Shown one piece after another: positions 8,368-16,872 of a DNA stretch of 53,135 nt. The position numbers were made by a program, and so were the translations under genes. Source of the DNA: Eubacteriales bacterium (GTDB lineage: Bacteria > Bacillota > Clostridia > Oscillospirales > Butyricicoccaceae); assembly GCA_030539335.1 (NCBI GenBank), contig JAUNSG010000016.1:1-53135 (forward strand), given 5' to 3'. The notes under the pieces were generated by a model. That model was not told the origin of the DNA. It ran no database searches and saw only the letters and a program-made list of their open reading frames with translations. The stretch's first letter is position 1; each line of letters starts with the position of its first letter.

Positions 8368-9510
8368 ATGAAGCGTTTTTTAGCAATGCTGCTCGCAGGC
8401 GTGATGTGTCTGACCACGCTGGTTGGATGCAGCGGAAATGAGCAGATCGATAGTCCTACCGTCATGACGGTAGATGGGGAAGAAGTTCCGGCAAGTGAGC
8501 TGGCAGCGTATCTGGTTTATAATTTGTCTTATTATGAGAACTACTTTGGCATGGATGCTTCCTTCTTCACGGATGGGGACATGTTCGACAGCATGAAGGA
8601 ATCCTGTGCCAATCAGGTAACCACCCTGCGTGCCATCGAGAAGATGGCGGACGAACTGGGTGTCACCCTCAGCTCGGAGGATAAGAAGGAGCTGGAGGAG
8701 ACCAAGAAGTCCAATATGGAATATGTCGGCGCACAGAGCAGCAGCTTTAAGCGTTGGATTGCCTACACCGTAAAGGGACAGGACGATCCGTGGGCTACTT
8801 ACCTGCACAGCATGGGCTATACCGAGGAGCTGTTTGACAAGGACAGCGAGATTATGGCTCTGGAGAGCAACATTGTCGATTACTACTTTGAACAGGGCGA
8901 CATCACGAAGGAATTCAACGATACCTATCTGCATGCCAAGTCCATTTTGATTTCGGATACCGACGAGGACGGCAATCTGCTCGAGGGCGATGACTTCAAG
9001 GAAGCCAAGGCAAAGGCCGTATCGGTACAGAAGAAGCTGAACAACGGCGAGGATTTCGACACGCTGTTTGAGCAGAACAATGCGGACACGGCACAGGGCG
9101 ACGACGGTTACTACTTCACCGACGGCGACATGGTCGAAGAATATGAAGAGACCGTAAAGGGTCTGGAAGTCGGCGAGCACGCCAAACACACGACGTATCA
9201 CGAAGGCTATGGCTGGTTCATCATCGAGCGTCTGCCGCTGGATGAGGACGCACTGGAGGACACCAATGCGTATATGAACAACCAGGGCGAAGGCGATGAT
9301 TCCACGATCAAGACGGCAATCGGCGATGCGATGGTAGAAGAAAAGCTCCAGGATTACATCGATGAGATGGAAGTGGAGTATACCGACGAATATGACAAGA
9401 TCACGGTTTACAATGTAAACACGTATCTGGGCTTCGTTCGTGACCCGCTGGTAGCAACCGAAGGCTCCGGCTCCGTAGCGGACGGCTCGGCCGGCGGTTC
9501 GGCAGAATAA
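8368..9510 (+). CDS. PrsA/SurA-like peptidylprolyl isomerase lipoprotein
   Basis: A predicted extracytoplasmic foldase of 380 residues anchored by a lipid. The N-terminus has a basic start, hydrophobic stretch and lipobox LVGC with the lipidated Cys at residue 21. A SurA-type N-terminal helical region is followed by a parvulin (PpiC) domain near residues 185-285, including HAKSILI and the GYGWFIIERL strand. The tail is Gly/Ser-rich. The start at 8368 is preferred over the ATG at 8353 because AGAGG at 8356-8360 gives a 7-nt spacing. It is monocistronic, with a strong terminator at 9513-9559. The substrate proteins are unknown. The protein is rich in Asp/Glu, as expected for an exported one. 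Confidence 0.88.
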   Translation: MKRFLAMLLAGVMCLTTLVGCSGNEQIDSPTVMTVDGEEVPASELAAYLVYNLSYYENYFGMDASFFTDGDMFDSMKESCANQVTTLRAIEKMADELGVTLSSEDKKELEETKKSNMEYVGAQSSSFKRWIAYTVKGQDDPWATYLHSMGYTEELFDKDSEIMALESNIVDYYFEQGDITKEFNDTYLHAKSILISDTDEDGNLLEGDDFKEAKAKAVSVQKKLNNGEDFDTLFEQNNADTAQGDDGYYFTDGDMVEEYEETVKGLEVGEHAKHTTYHEGYGWFIIERLPLDEDALEDTNAYMNNQGEGDDSTIKTAIGDAMVEEKLQDYIDEMEVEYTDEYDKITVYNVNTYLGFVRDPLVATEGSGSVADGSAGGSAE

Positions 9511-9512
9511 AA

Positions 9513-9559
9513 AAGAGAAGGACGGCTGTGGTACTGGACTGCGGCCGTCCTTTTTTCTC
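9513..9559 (+). terminator. Intrinsic terminator after the PpiC-type gene
   Basis: GGACGGC pairs with GCCGTCC, the stem being extended by an A-rich/T-rich flank, followed by TTTTTTCTC. Confidence 0.85.
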
Positions 9560-9567
9560 TGTTTTGT

Positions 9568-10258
9568 GAGATAGGAAAACGAACGAATTTGTTTTTATAA
9601 TGCGTCTATGGTAATAGTAAAATAATAAATTGTACCATTCGTTCGCATGGCAAACAGACGGAGAACCATCTATTTTGCCTCCGGCGGGACAAGGGACTTC
9701 CTTGGCAAAGTCCCTTGTCAATCCCGTGCCACTCGGGAACCCAAGGTTCCCGAGACCTTCCTGAGCCTCTCGGGGCGGACAAATCCAAAACCGCATGATT
9801 TGCCCGCCCTTTATAGTCGGAGAGCAGACGGTAAAAGGGATCTCTTTGTACCGGTTCGCTTGGCGTGTCGTGGCCGACGCGCCCGGTAATTTTTGCGGCC
9901 TCCATCCCGAAGGGACAGGAAGGCTTTGAGACCGGAGAGATCGCGTGTACCAGCCGGACAAAAACTTGGGAATACGTTTTTGTTCGGCTATAGAAGGCTA
10001 TCTGATGGAATTTTGTGCGTGTGCGACCTTGAGGGGAAGGTCGTGGAAACCCGTAGGGTTTCTGCGCTGCATGGGTTTGGAAAGGGCGTTTGCTGTGGAA
10101 CGCCCTTCCCCGTCGGAGACCAGAAAACGAGCGGTTTTGTTTTTGTAACGCGTCTATGATAATAGCCTGTACGATTCGTTCACACGGCAGACAGGCGGAA
10201 AGCCATCTATTTTTCCTCCGGTGGGACAAGAGGGCTTAATAGAAGCCCTCCTTTTTGT
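9568..10258 (-). repeat. Dispersed hairpin repeat, copy R2 (longer than one unit)
   Basis: Read on the minus strand the modules run: end of B, C, D, E, A, B', start of C. The B-end segment (CTTGTCCCACCGGAGG) recurs about 540 nt further along as CTTGTCCCGCCGGAGG, which defines the period. Short reading frames in both strands across it lack ribosome sites and conserved starts. It fills the gap between the PpiC-type gene and the XRE gene. Confidence 0.9.
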
Positions 10259-10431
10259 CCTCTGTGAAGAGAATTTTCTGAATTCTTTATTTTGACCGCC
10301 GATTGCAATCTGCGGTTGCGGAAATGTATCCGATCCGGTATGGAATTCCCTCACGTTCTCTGGTAGGATGTTTCTATCAAATCGATTTGGTACGTTCAAT
10401 CCATCCCAGAGACAAGAAGGAGGGCAAAAAA

Positions 10432-10896
10432 ATGAATTTTGCAGAGAAAATGTTTGCATTGCGGAAAAGCAATGACCTCACACAGGAACAGTTGGCCGAG
10501 AAATTAAATGTCTCCCGGCAGTCGGTTTCCAAATGGGAATCGGGCCAGGCGACCCCGGACTTGGAAAAGCTCATTGCCATGAGTCAGATTTTTGATGTGA
10601 CCACCGATTATCTGTTAAAGCCGTCGGAAATCGATGAACTTTCGGTAAAGACCGAGATTTTGGAGAAGCAGCAGCAGAGACTGCTGAACCGGGAGAAAAG
10701 GCAGAGCCGGTTAATTCGCTGCCTGCTGTATTCCGTCGCGGTATATCTTCTCTTTTTGACCGTATATTTTATCGGGCATTTTTACTTTGAAATTTGGAAT
10801 CCATCGGTCATTCTGGCAGAATTCCTCGTTGCAACAGGAATCGTGGTGTTCCTTTGGGCGAAGATCTGGATGAAGGAAAACAAGGAGACAAGGTGA
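10432..10896 (+). CDS. XRE-family regulator with C-terminal membrane segments
   Basis: A 154-residue protein with an N-terminal helix-turn-helix (HTH_3, about residues 5-60, containing LTQEQLAEKLNVSRQSVSKW) followed by a basic helix (75-100) and two predicted transmembrane helices (about 100-122 and 127-148). Such proteins are DNA-binding regulators tethered to the membrane; many Clostridia carry several. The start is fixed by AAGGAGGG at 10417-10424. Codons upstream in the same frame (from 10303) have no ribosome site. No target is obvious: it stands alone between repeat R2 and a 390-bp gap. Confidence 0.85.
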   Translation: MNFAEKMFALRKSNDLTQEQLAEKLNVSRQSVSKWESGQATPDLEKLIAMSQIFDVTTDYLLKPSEIDELSVKTEILEKQQQRLLNREKRQSRLIRCLLYSVAVYLLFLTVYFIGHFYFEIWNPSVILAEFLVATGIVVFLWAKIWMKENKETR

Positions 10897-11166
10897 GAAA
10901 AGATATATGGTATAAAACAAGATTGCCCTTAAAAAATTCGTAAGAAATAGCAGGTATCTTTTGTAACAATTTTTTGGTATTTTTAAAAATAACAGCGGGC
11001 TGGTATACCGGGATGCGGGTTTCGTACTTGGTTCAGAATTTGTTGAAAAGATATCAAAAATGTGATGAAATTGTGAAATGTACCTGCAAAAATGGCGGAA
11101 AACTAATCGGATTCGGGGGGGATTTTGTTCGAAGGGTAGAAAATAAAAATGTGATACAAAAACACC
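10897..11166. other. Intergenic gap with no supported gene
   Basis: The stretch is AT-rich and holds one 76-codon frame (10974-11204) without a ribosome site or recognisable protein, judged spurious. No terminator is clear after the XRE gene. Confidence 0.5.
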
Positions 11167-11195
11167 TTGAAACTACGCCTTATTGGTGCTATCTT
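11167..11195 (+). promoter_or_regulatory. Predicted sigma-A promoter of the GT2 gene
   Basis: TTGAAA at 11167-11172, 17-nt spacer, TATCTT at 11190-11195. The leader is about 83 nt. Confidence 0.5.
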
Positions 11196-11284
11196 AATGA
11201 TTGAAAAACCAATTGTTTTTTTGACAGAGGTTTTGTATTGGAATGGATTTGCCACAAGAAAATGAAAGGGTAGGAGGGGTACCT

Positions 11285-12583
11285 ATGCATTTTTGGATTA
11301 ATACACATCATCTGCTTTTGTTTGCAGTCGCTGTTTTATATTCCTATCAAATGGGATATATGATTTTGGTTGTGCTGCATGATGTACGGCAAAAGCTGCG
11401 CAAGAAGACAAGCAGGGAACCGGAAAAACCGGTTGTACCGCATCGCTTCGCCGCGATTATCAGTGCGCGCAATGAGGAGAATGTCATTGGACAGCTCCTC
11501 GATACGATAAATAATCAGAAGTATCCGGAAGATATGCGTCATGCCATTGTCATTGCCGACAATTGCACCGACAACACCGCAGCCGTTGCCCGTGCACATG
11601 GCGCCACGGTGCTGGAACGCTTCAATCCGAATCAGGTCGGCAAGGGCTATGCCCTCAATTATGCATTCCGCCGCATTGCGGAGCAGTTCGGCGATTCGTA
11701 TTTTGATGCATACATCATCATCGATGCGGACAATCTGCTGGAGGAAAATTATTTTGCTGAGATGAATAAGACCTTCAGCAAGGGCTACCGCATCATGACC
11801 AGCTACCGCAATTCCAAGAATTTTGATGAGAACTGGATTGCCGCTGGCTATGCCATTGCATTCCTGCGGGAGGCAAAGTTCCTCAACAACGCGCGTATGA
11901 TGCTCAAAACGAGCTGTGCGGTCTCCGGCACCGGCTTCCTGGTCGCCAGTGAGGTCATCCGTGAGCGCGCCGGCTGGAATTATCACCTGCTGACCGAGGA
12001 CATTGAGTTTACCGTGGACAGTGTCATTCGTGGAGAGCGCATCGGCTATTGCGGCACTGCCATGCTATATGACGAACAGCCGACGACCTTCCAGCAGTCG
12101 TGGAACCAGCGCATGCGTTGGAGCCGTGGCTTTTATCAGATCGTACTCAAGTACGGAAAAACACTCAGCCGTGGAGTGGTCCATCCGGAGAAAAAGCAGA
12201 ATCGCTTCACGTGTTTTGATCTGACGATGACAGTCATTCCAATGATTATGGTCACGATTGCCCTTCTGCTGACCGATCTGGCGATGCTTTCCTATTCGAT
12301 CTTTGGTCCGGTCTTTATGCCGCATTTGATGACCGAAATGCTCCATTCGCTGACTTCCTGGGTGACGACCTATTACATGGCGCTGTTCTGTATGGGCGCA
12401 TTGACGATGGTATCCGAGTGGAAGAAAATCAAGTGCCCGCTGTATAAGCGTGTATGGTATACCATTACCTATCCGTTGTTTATGATGACGTACATCCCGA
12501 TTTCCGTTGCCGCATTGTTTGGCAAGGTGGAGTGGAAGCCAATTCAGCACCGTGTGGCGAAAACATTGGATGAGGTTCGATAA
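11285..12583 (+). CDS. Processive family 2 glycosyltransferase (membrane)
   Basis: A 432-residue membrane glycosyltransferase of the BcsA/NodC/IcaA-like GT2 class, which polymerises or adds sugars from nucleotide-sugar donors at the inner face of the membrane. It has one N-terminal transmembrane helix (about 10-32), a GT-A domain with ISARNEE (near 60), DADN (near 147), the TED motif (LLTEDIEF, near 236) and QRMRW (near 275, the QxxRW signature of processive enzymes), then three C-terminal transmembrane helices. AGGAGGGG at 11272-11279 fixes the ATG at 11285. The product (exopolysaccharide or glycolipid) is not evident, since no other polysaccharide genes are adjacent. Confidence 0.88.
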   Translation: MHFWINTHHLLLFAVAVLYSYQMGYMILVVLHDVRQKLRKKTSREPEKPVVPHRFAAIISARNEENVIGQLLDTINNQKYPEDMRHAIVIADNCTDNTAAVARAHGATVLERFNPNQVGKGYALNYAFRRIAEQFGDSYFDAYIIIDADNLLEENYFAEMNKTFSKGYRIMTSYRNSKNFDENWIAAGYAIAFLREAKFLNNARMMLKTSCAVSGTGFLVASEVIRERAGWNYHLLTEDIEFTVDSVIRGERIGYCGTAMLYDEQPTTFQQSWNQRMRWSRGFYQIVLKYGKTLSRGVVHPEKKQNRFTCFDLTMTVIPMIMVTIALLLTDLAMLSYSIFGPVFMPHLMTEMLHSLTSWVTTYYMALFCMGALTMVSEWKKIKCPLYKRVWYTITYPLFMMTYIPISVAALFGKVEWKPIQHRVAKTLDEVR

Positions 12584-12594
12584 AAGTATTTTTA

Positions 12595-12623
12595 ACGCAC
12601 GGTGAGAGATCATCGTGCGTTTT
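12595..12623 (+). terminator. Intrinsic terminator after the GT2 gene
   Basis: ACGCACG pairs with CGTGCGT around a 12-nt loop, followed by TTT. It lies between the GT2 and DUF1836 genes, so read-through to the latter is likely partial. Confidence 0.6.
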
Positions 12624-12658
12624 GCTTCCGATGGATGGGGAGAGAGGATGGAAACGAT

Positions 12659-13213
12659 ATGGATATTACAATTAACCGGCTGTTGAGAGAGAGTATGGAC
12701 CGGGGAGCGCTTGATCCAGATCAGATTCCCGATCTGGATCTGTACATCGATCAGATCATTATGCTGATTGAGAATTTTGTGGGTACACAGCCGGATGGAC
12801 AGCCGCCGCTCACACGTACCATGATTCACAACTACAGCAAGGCGGGATTGATCAGTCCGGTCAAGGGGAAAAAATACAGCAAAGAACACATCATGGAGAT
12901 GTTTGCGGTGTATTCCCTGAAGAATACGCTGTCGATCGAGCAGATCAAACGTGTGCTCTGTGCGTTGGATAACGGGCAGTCGGATCTTCTGAATGAGAAA
13001 TATCAGGAATATTTGCAGGGGAACCAGCAGCTGCGTGAGGATGCCTGTCAGGCAATCGAACAATTGATGGAAGGGGTTGCTTCGGATGATTACGCCGGAT
13101 TGTATACCCGTCTGCTGCTGCTGGCGGATATGGCGCAGATGCTGACGGATTTTGCGCGCCGTATTGCCGAGCAGTGCTATCCGGATCCACCGATGAAAGG
13201 CAAAAAGAAATAA
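12659..13213 (+). CDS. DUF1836 domain protein
   Basis: The 184-residue protein matches the DUF1836 family, whose central part resembles a MerR-like winged helix. The recognisable piece is LTRTMIHNYSKAGLI then KGKKYSKEHI (about residues 45-75), followed by helices rich in Leu and Ile (75-170). DUF1836 proteins are widespread in Firmicutes and have no assigned function; a regulatory role is inferred from the fold only. The start at 12659 follows GAGAGG at 11-nt spacing; an upstream in-frame ATG at 12602 overlaps the terminator hairpin and is rejected. The C-terminus is basic (KGKKK). Confidence 0.82.
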   Translation: MDITINRLLRESMDRGALDPDQIPDLDLYIDQIIMLIENFVGTQPDGQPPLTRTMIHNYSKAGLISPVKGKKYSKEHIMEMFAVYSLKNTLSIEQIKRVLCALDNGQSDLLNEKYQEYLQGNQQLREDACQAIEQLMEGVASDDYAGLYTRLLLLADMAQMLTDFARRIAEQCYPDPPMKGKKK

Positions 13214-13230
13214 AAAAGATTTTTTTTACA

Positions 13231-13262
13231 GAGGGACGAACCGGAAGGGTTTGTCCCTTTTG
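13231..13262 (+). terminator. Intrinsic terminator after the DUF1836 gene
   Basis: AGGGACGAACC pairs with GGGTTTGTCCCT, followed by TTTT. Confidence 0.75.
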
Positions 13263-13271
13263 TGCGTTGTG

Positions 13272-13835
13272 TGGACCAGTACAAAACGATCTATTTCACA
13301 GTCCGTTCTCCAGCTACGAAGGGCGGACAAATTATGCGGTTTTGGATTTGTCCGCCCCGGGAGGCTAGGGAAGGTCTTGGAAACCTCATCTCGTTTGGCC
13401 GGGGGCTTGCTTTCGCTTCGCTCACGTGCCGCTGGCACGACGCAACTTGTCCCGCCGGAGGCAGACCGGATGATTTTGTGTCTGTTTGCCATGCGAACGA
13501 ATGGTACCGGTTTTTCTTTTTACTGGAATCATAGACGCATTACAAAAACGAAACCGTTAGTTTCCTCGTCTCCGACGGGGAAGGGCGTTCCACAGCAAAC
13601 GCCCTTTCCAAACCCATGCAGCGCAGAAACCCTACGGGTTTCCACGACCTTCCCCTCAAGGTCGCACACGCACAAAATTCCATCAGATAGCCTTCTATAG
13701 CCGAACAAAAACGTATTCCCAAGTTTTTGTCCGGCTGGTACGCGCGATCTCTCCGGTCTCAAAGCCTTCCTTTCCCTTCGGGATGGACACCACTGAAATT
13801 ACTTGTCCCGCCGGGGGATGTCTGTTTGCTCTGGG
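13272..13835 (+). repeat. Dispersed hairpin repeat, copy R3
   Basis: Module order is A, B (the variant with the GGGGGCTTGC hairpin), C, D, then at 13785 the expected E is replaced by a short jump back to the B-end segment (CTTGTCCCGCCGGGGG). It fills the gap between the DUF1836 terminator and the clpB regulatory region. No protein is supported. Confidence 0.9.
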
Positions 13836-13905
13836 AAGAAAAGGATATGGCTTATTGCCTCGGCCTCCGCAAAAGCCCCTTCGGGGAGCAGAGCAAAAAA
13901 TAGTT

Positions 13906-13932
13906 TTAGCACTCAAGAATATAGAGTGCTAA
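13906..13932 (+). promoter_or_regulatory. CIRCE operator (HrcA-binding inverted repeat)
   Basis: TTAGCACTC-N9-GAGTGCTAA is an exact match to the CIRCE consensus bound by the heat-shock repressor HrcA. It lies about 120 nt upstream of the clpB start and about 28 nt upstream of the best -35 box. Confidence 0.95.
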
Positions 13933-13960
13933 AATTAACATATTCGTAACAATTCCTGTA

Positions 13961-13989
13961 TTGTATTTCCGTTTCAAGAGCATTATAAT
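13961..13989 (+). promoter_or_regulatory. Predicted sigma-A promoter of clpB
   Basis: TTGTAT at 13961-13966, 17-nt spacer, TATAAT at 13984-13989. The CIRCE element is upstream of this promoter rather than overlapping it, so a second start site nearer to CIRCE cannot be excluded. Confidence 0.65.
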
Positions 13990-14051
13990 TGCAAATGAAA
14001 GGAAATCCAGATGGAGCATAGACTCCGTCCAGACCAAGGGAGGTTACTGAA

Positions 14052-16673
14052 ATGAATATGCAGAAATATACACAGAAATCGCTCGAGGCGATTCAGGATG
14101 CACAGTCCCTGTACAATGAATATCAGAATGCAGAGATGGGACAGGAGCATCTGCTGACGGCATTGCTGTCGCAGGAAAACGGGCTGATCGCCCAGCTCAT
14201 GACCAAGATGCAGATCGATGCGAATGCCATGAGCGCGCAGGCGAGAGCACTGGTGGAGAAACTGCCACGTGTTTCCGGCAGCCGGGATGCCAGCCGCCTG
14301 TACGTGACGGCGGACATGCAGAAGACGCTCAACGAAGCCGAGCAGACGGCGGAACGGATGAAGGACGATTTTGTCTCGGTCGAGCATCTGTTCCTTTCGC
14401 TGCTGGATACCGCAGGCGGCTCGGTTCGCGAGCTGTTCCGTTCGTTTGGTATGGACAAAAACCGCTTTTTGCAGGCGCTTTCCACAGTACGCGGTACGCA
14501 GCGCGTGACAACAGACACGCCGGAGGAGACCTATGATGCGCTCAAAAAGTACGGTACCGATCTGGTACAGCGTGCGCGGGAGCAGAAGATGGATCCGGTC
14601 ATCGGCCGCGACGATGAGATCCGCAATGTCATCCGCATCCTGTCGCGCAAGAGCAAAAACAACCCGTGCCTGATCGGAGAACCGGGCGTCGGCAAGACTG
14701 CGATTGCCGAAGGATTGGCCCAGCGCATTGTGCGCGGCGATGTGCCGAACACGCTGAAGGACAAGACGATTTTCTCACTGGATATGGGCTCGCTGGTCGC
14801 AGGTGCGAAATATCGCGGCGAGTTTGAGGAGCGCCTCAAGGCGGTTCTGAACGAGGTGAAAAAGAGCGAAGGACAGATTATTCTGTTTATCGACGAGCTG
14901 CACACCATTGTCGGCGCCGGAAAGACCGACGGTGCGATGGATGCCGGCAATCTGCTCAAACCGATGCTGGCGCGCGGTGAGCTGCACTGCATCGGTGCGA
15001 CGACGCTGAATGAGTACCGTCAGTATATTGAAAAGGACGCGGCGTTGGAACGCCGGTTCCAGCCGGTGTTGGTTGCCGAGCCGACGGTAGAGGATACGAT
15101 TGCGATCCTCCGCGGACTGAAGGAGCGCTATGAGGTATTCCACGGCGTAAAGATTCAGGATACCGCGCTGATTGCGGCGGCGACATTGTCCAATCGGTAT
15201 ATTTCCGACCGATTCCTGCCGGACAAGGCGATTGATCTGGTGGATGAGGCGTGTGCGATGATCCGTACAGAGATCGATTCCATGCCGACCGAGCTGGATG
15301 TCATCTCGCGCCGGATTATCCAGCATGAGATCGAAGAGGCGGCCCTTAAGAAGGAGGACGACGAGCTGTCGCGCGAGCATCTGGCGGAGATCCAGAAGGA
15401 GCTGGCCGAGATGCGTGAGCAGTTCAACTCCATGAAGGCACGCTGGGACAACGAGAAGAACGCAATCGACAAGGTACAGAAGCTACGTGCGGAGATCGAG
15501 CAGATGAATGCCGATATCGAGCGTGCGGAGCAGGAATATAACCTCAACAAGGCCGCAGAGCTGAAATATGGCCGCCTGCCGGAGCTGAAAAAGCAGCTCG
15601 AGGAAGAGGAAGCCAAGGCCGAGGCAGCGGACAGTGAGAACACACTGCTGCGCGACAAGGTAACGGATACCGAAATTGCGCGCATTATTGAGCGCTGGAC
15701 CGGCATTCCGGTTGCCCGTCTGATGGAAGGGGAACGCGAAAAGCTGCTGCACCTGGATGAGACGCTGCACAAGCGTGTCATCGGGCAGGACGAAGCGGTT
15801 ACCCGTGTTTCCGAAGCGATTCTCCGTTCGCGTGCGGGCATTCAGGACCCCAATCGTCCGATTGGTTCGTTCCTGTTCCTCGGCCCGACCGGTGTCGGCA
15901 AGACTGAGCTGGCAAAGACCCTCGCCGAGACGCTGTTTGACGACGAAAAGAACCTGGTGCGCATCGATATGTCGGAGTATATGGAGAAATACTCGGTCTC
16001 CCGTCTGATCGGAGCGCCTCCCGGATACGTCGGCTATGAGGAAGGCGGTCAGCTGACCGAGGCCGTCCGCCGCCGTCCGTATTCCGTCATCCTGTTCGAT
16101 GAGATCGAAAAGGCTCATCCGGATGTGTTCAATGTCCTGTTACAGGTATTGGATGACGGTCGTATCACGGACTCGCAGGGACGCACGGTGGACTTCAAGA
16201 ATACCATCATTATCCTGACCTCGAATCTTGGCTCGTCCGCTTTGCTGGACGGCATCGGCAGCGACGGGGAAATCACCGCAGAAGCACGCGAGACAGTCGA
16301 AGGGCTGCTGCGCCGTTCGTTCCGTCCGGAATTCCTCAATCGTCTGGATGAGATCGTGTTCTATAAGCCGCTGACACGCGAGAATATCACGGGGATCATC
16401 GATCTGCTGCTGGTTTCGCTCAACAAGCGTCTGGCGGACAAGCAGCTCTGTGCGGAGCTGACACCGGCTGCCAAGCAGTATGTCATCGACAACGGCTACG
16501 ATCCTCAGTACGGCGCCCGTCCGCTCAAGCGGTTCTTACAGCGCAACGTCGAGACGCTGCTCGGACGCACGATCATCGCCGGAGACCTGTCCGCCGGAAC
16601 CAAACTGGTTGTGGACGAACAGGACGGAAGATTGACCGTATTGCCGGTTTCCATGAAGAAAACAGAACAATAA
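14052..16673 (+). CDS. clpB: ATP-dependent disaggregase ClpB
   Basis: An 873-residue Hsp100 chaperone that, with DnaK, extracts and refolds aggregated proteins. The order is Clp N-domain (about 1-145), first AAA+ module with Walker A GEPGVGKT (near 209-216) and Walker B ILFIDE (near 278), the long coiled-coil middle domain (about 400-530) that separates ClpB from ClpA/ClpC, second AAA+ module with GPTGVGKT (near 612) and [12 protein letters not shown] (near 680), and a C-terminal small domain. GGGAGG precedes the start. The perfect CIRCE upstream shows HrcA control, whereas many Firmicutes put clpB under CtsR. It ends at a strong terminator. Confidence 0.97.
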   Translation: MNMQKYTQKSLEAIQDAQSLYNEYQNAEMGQEHLLTALLSQENGLIAQLMTKMQIDANAMSAQARALVEKLPRVSGSRDASRLYVTADMQKTLNEAEQTAERMKDDFVSVEHLFLSLLDTAGGSVRELFRSFGMDKNRFLQALSTVRGTQRVTTDTPEETYDALKKYGTDLVQRAREQKMDPVIGRDDEIRNVIRILSRKSKNNPCLIGEPGVGKTAIAEGLAQRIVRGDVPNTLKDKTIFSLDMGSLVAGAKYRGEFEERLKAVLNEVKKSEGQIILFIDELHTIVGAGKTDGAMDAGNLLKPMLARGELHCIGATTLNEYRQYIEKDAALERRFQPVLVAEPTVEDTIAILRGLKERYEVFHGVKIQDTALIAAATLSNRYISDRFLPDKAIDLVDEACAMIRTEIDSMPTELDVISRRIIQHEIEEAALKKEDDELSREHLAEIQKELAEMREQFNSMKARWDNEKNAIDKVQKLRAEIEQMNADIERAEQEYNLNKAAELKYGRLPELKKQLEEEEAKAEAADSENTLLRDKVTDTEIARIIERWTGIPVARLMEGEREKLLHLDETLHKRVIGQDEAVTRVSEAILRSRAGIQDPNRPIGSFLFLGPTGVGKTELAKTLAETLFDDEKNLVRIDMSEYMEKYSVSRLIGAPPGYVGYEEGGQLTEAVRRRPYSVILFDEIEKAHPDVFNVLLQVLDDGRITDSQGRTVDFKNTIIILTSNLGSSALLDGIGSDGEITAEARETVEGLLRRSFRPEFLNRLDEIVFYKPLTRENITGIIDLLLVSLNKRLADKQLCAELTPAAKQYVIDNGYDPQYGARPLKRFLQRNVETLLGRTIIAGDLSAGTKLVVDEQDGRLTVLPVSMKKTEQ

Positions 16674-16687
16674 GACCTCCAATTTAG

Positions 16688-16726
16688 AAAAACTCCCCTG
16701 GTTCAGAAGGAATCAGGGGAGTTTTT
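16688..16726 (+). terminator. Intrinsic terminator of clpB
   Basis: AAAAACTCCCCTG pairs with CAGGGGAGTTTTT. Confidence 0.92.
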
Positions 16727-16744
16727 GTCAGATATTGTTAAAAA

Positions 16745-16840
16745 AACACATGGAAAGAGGATCGCTGCTATTCTACGCAGCGTAGGTTGTTTGCTGCGAT
16801 GGAAGATGGTATTCTGTTAAACAACGGAAAAACCATGTGT
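16745..16840 (+). promoter_or_regulatory. Promoter and structured region upstream of the FMN reductase gene
   Basis: A likely promoter is TTGTTT at 16787-16792, 17 nt, TATTCT at 16810-16815. It is enclosed by a distant inverted repeat (ACACATGG at about 16746, CCATGTGT at about 16833) and overlaps local hairpins (GCTGC/GCAGC near 16765-16780). Whether this is an operator pair or a folded leader cannot be decided from sequence. Confidence 0.4.
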
Positions 16841-16872
16841 CAGAAAAACAAATGAAAAAGGAGAAAATAATT

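Noticed and set aside
10974..11204. 76-codon frame upstream of the glycosyltransferase
   Set aside because: No ribosome site, overlaps the promoter, no recognisable protein.
13251..13700. Reading frames of 60-150 codons inside the dispersed repeats
   Set aside because: Frames differ between copies, have no ribosome sites and follow hairpin symmetry; they look like artefacts that databases may list as hypothetical proteins.
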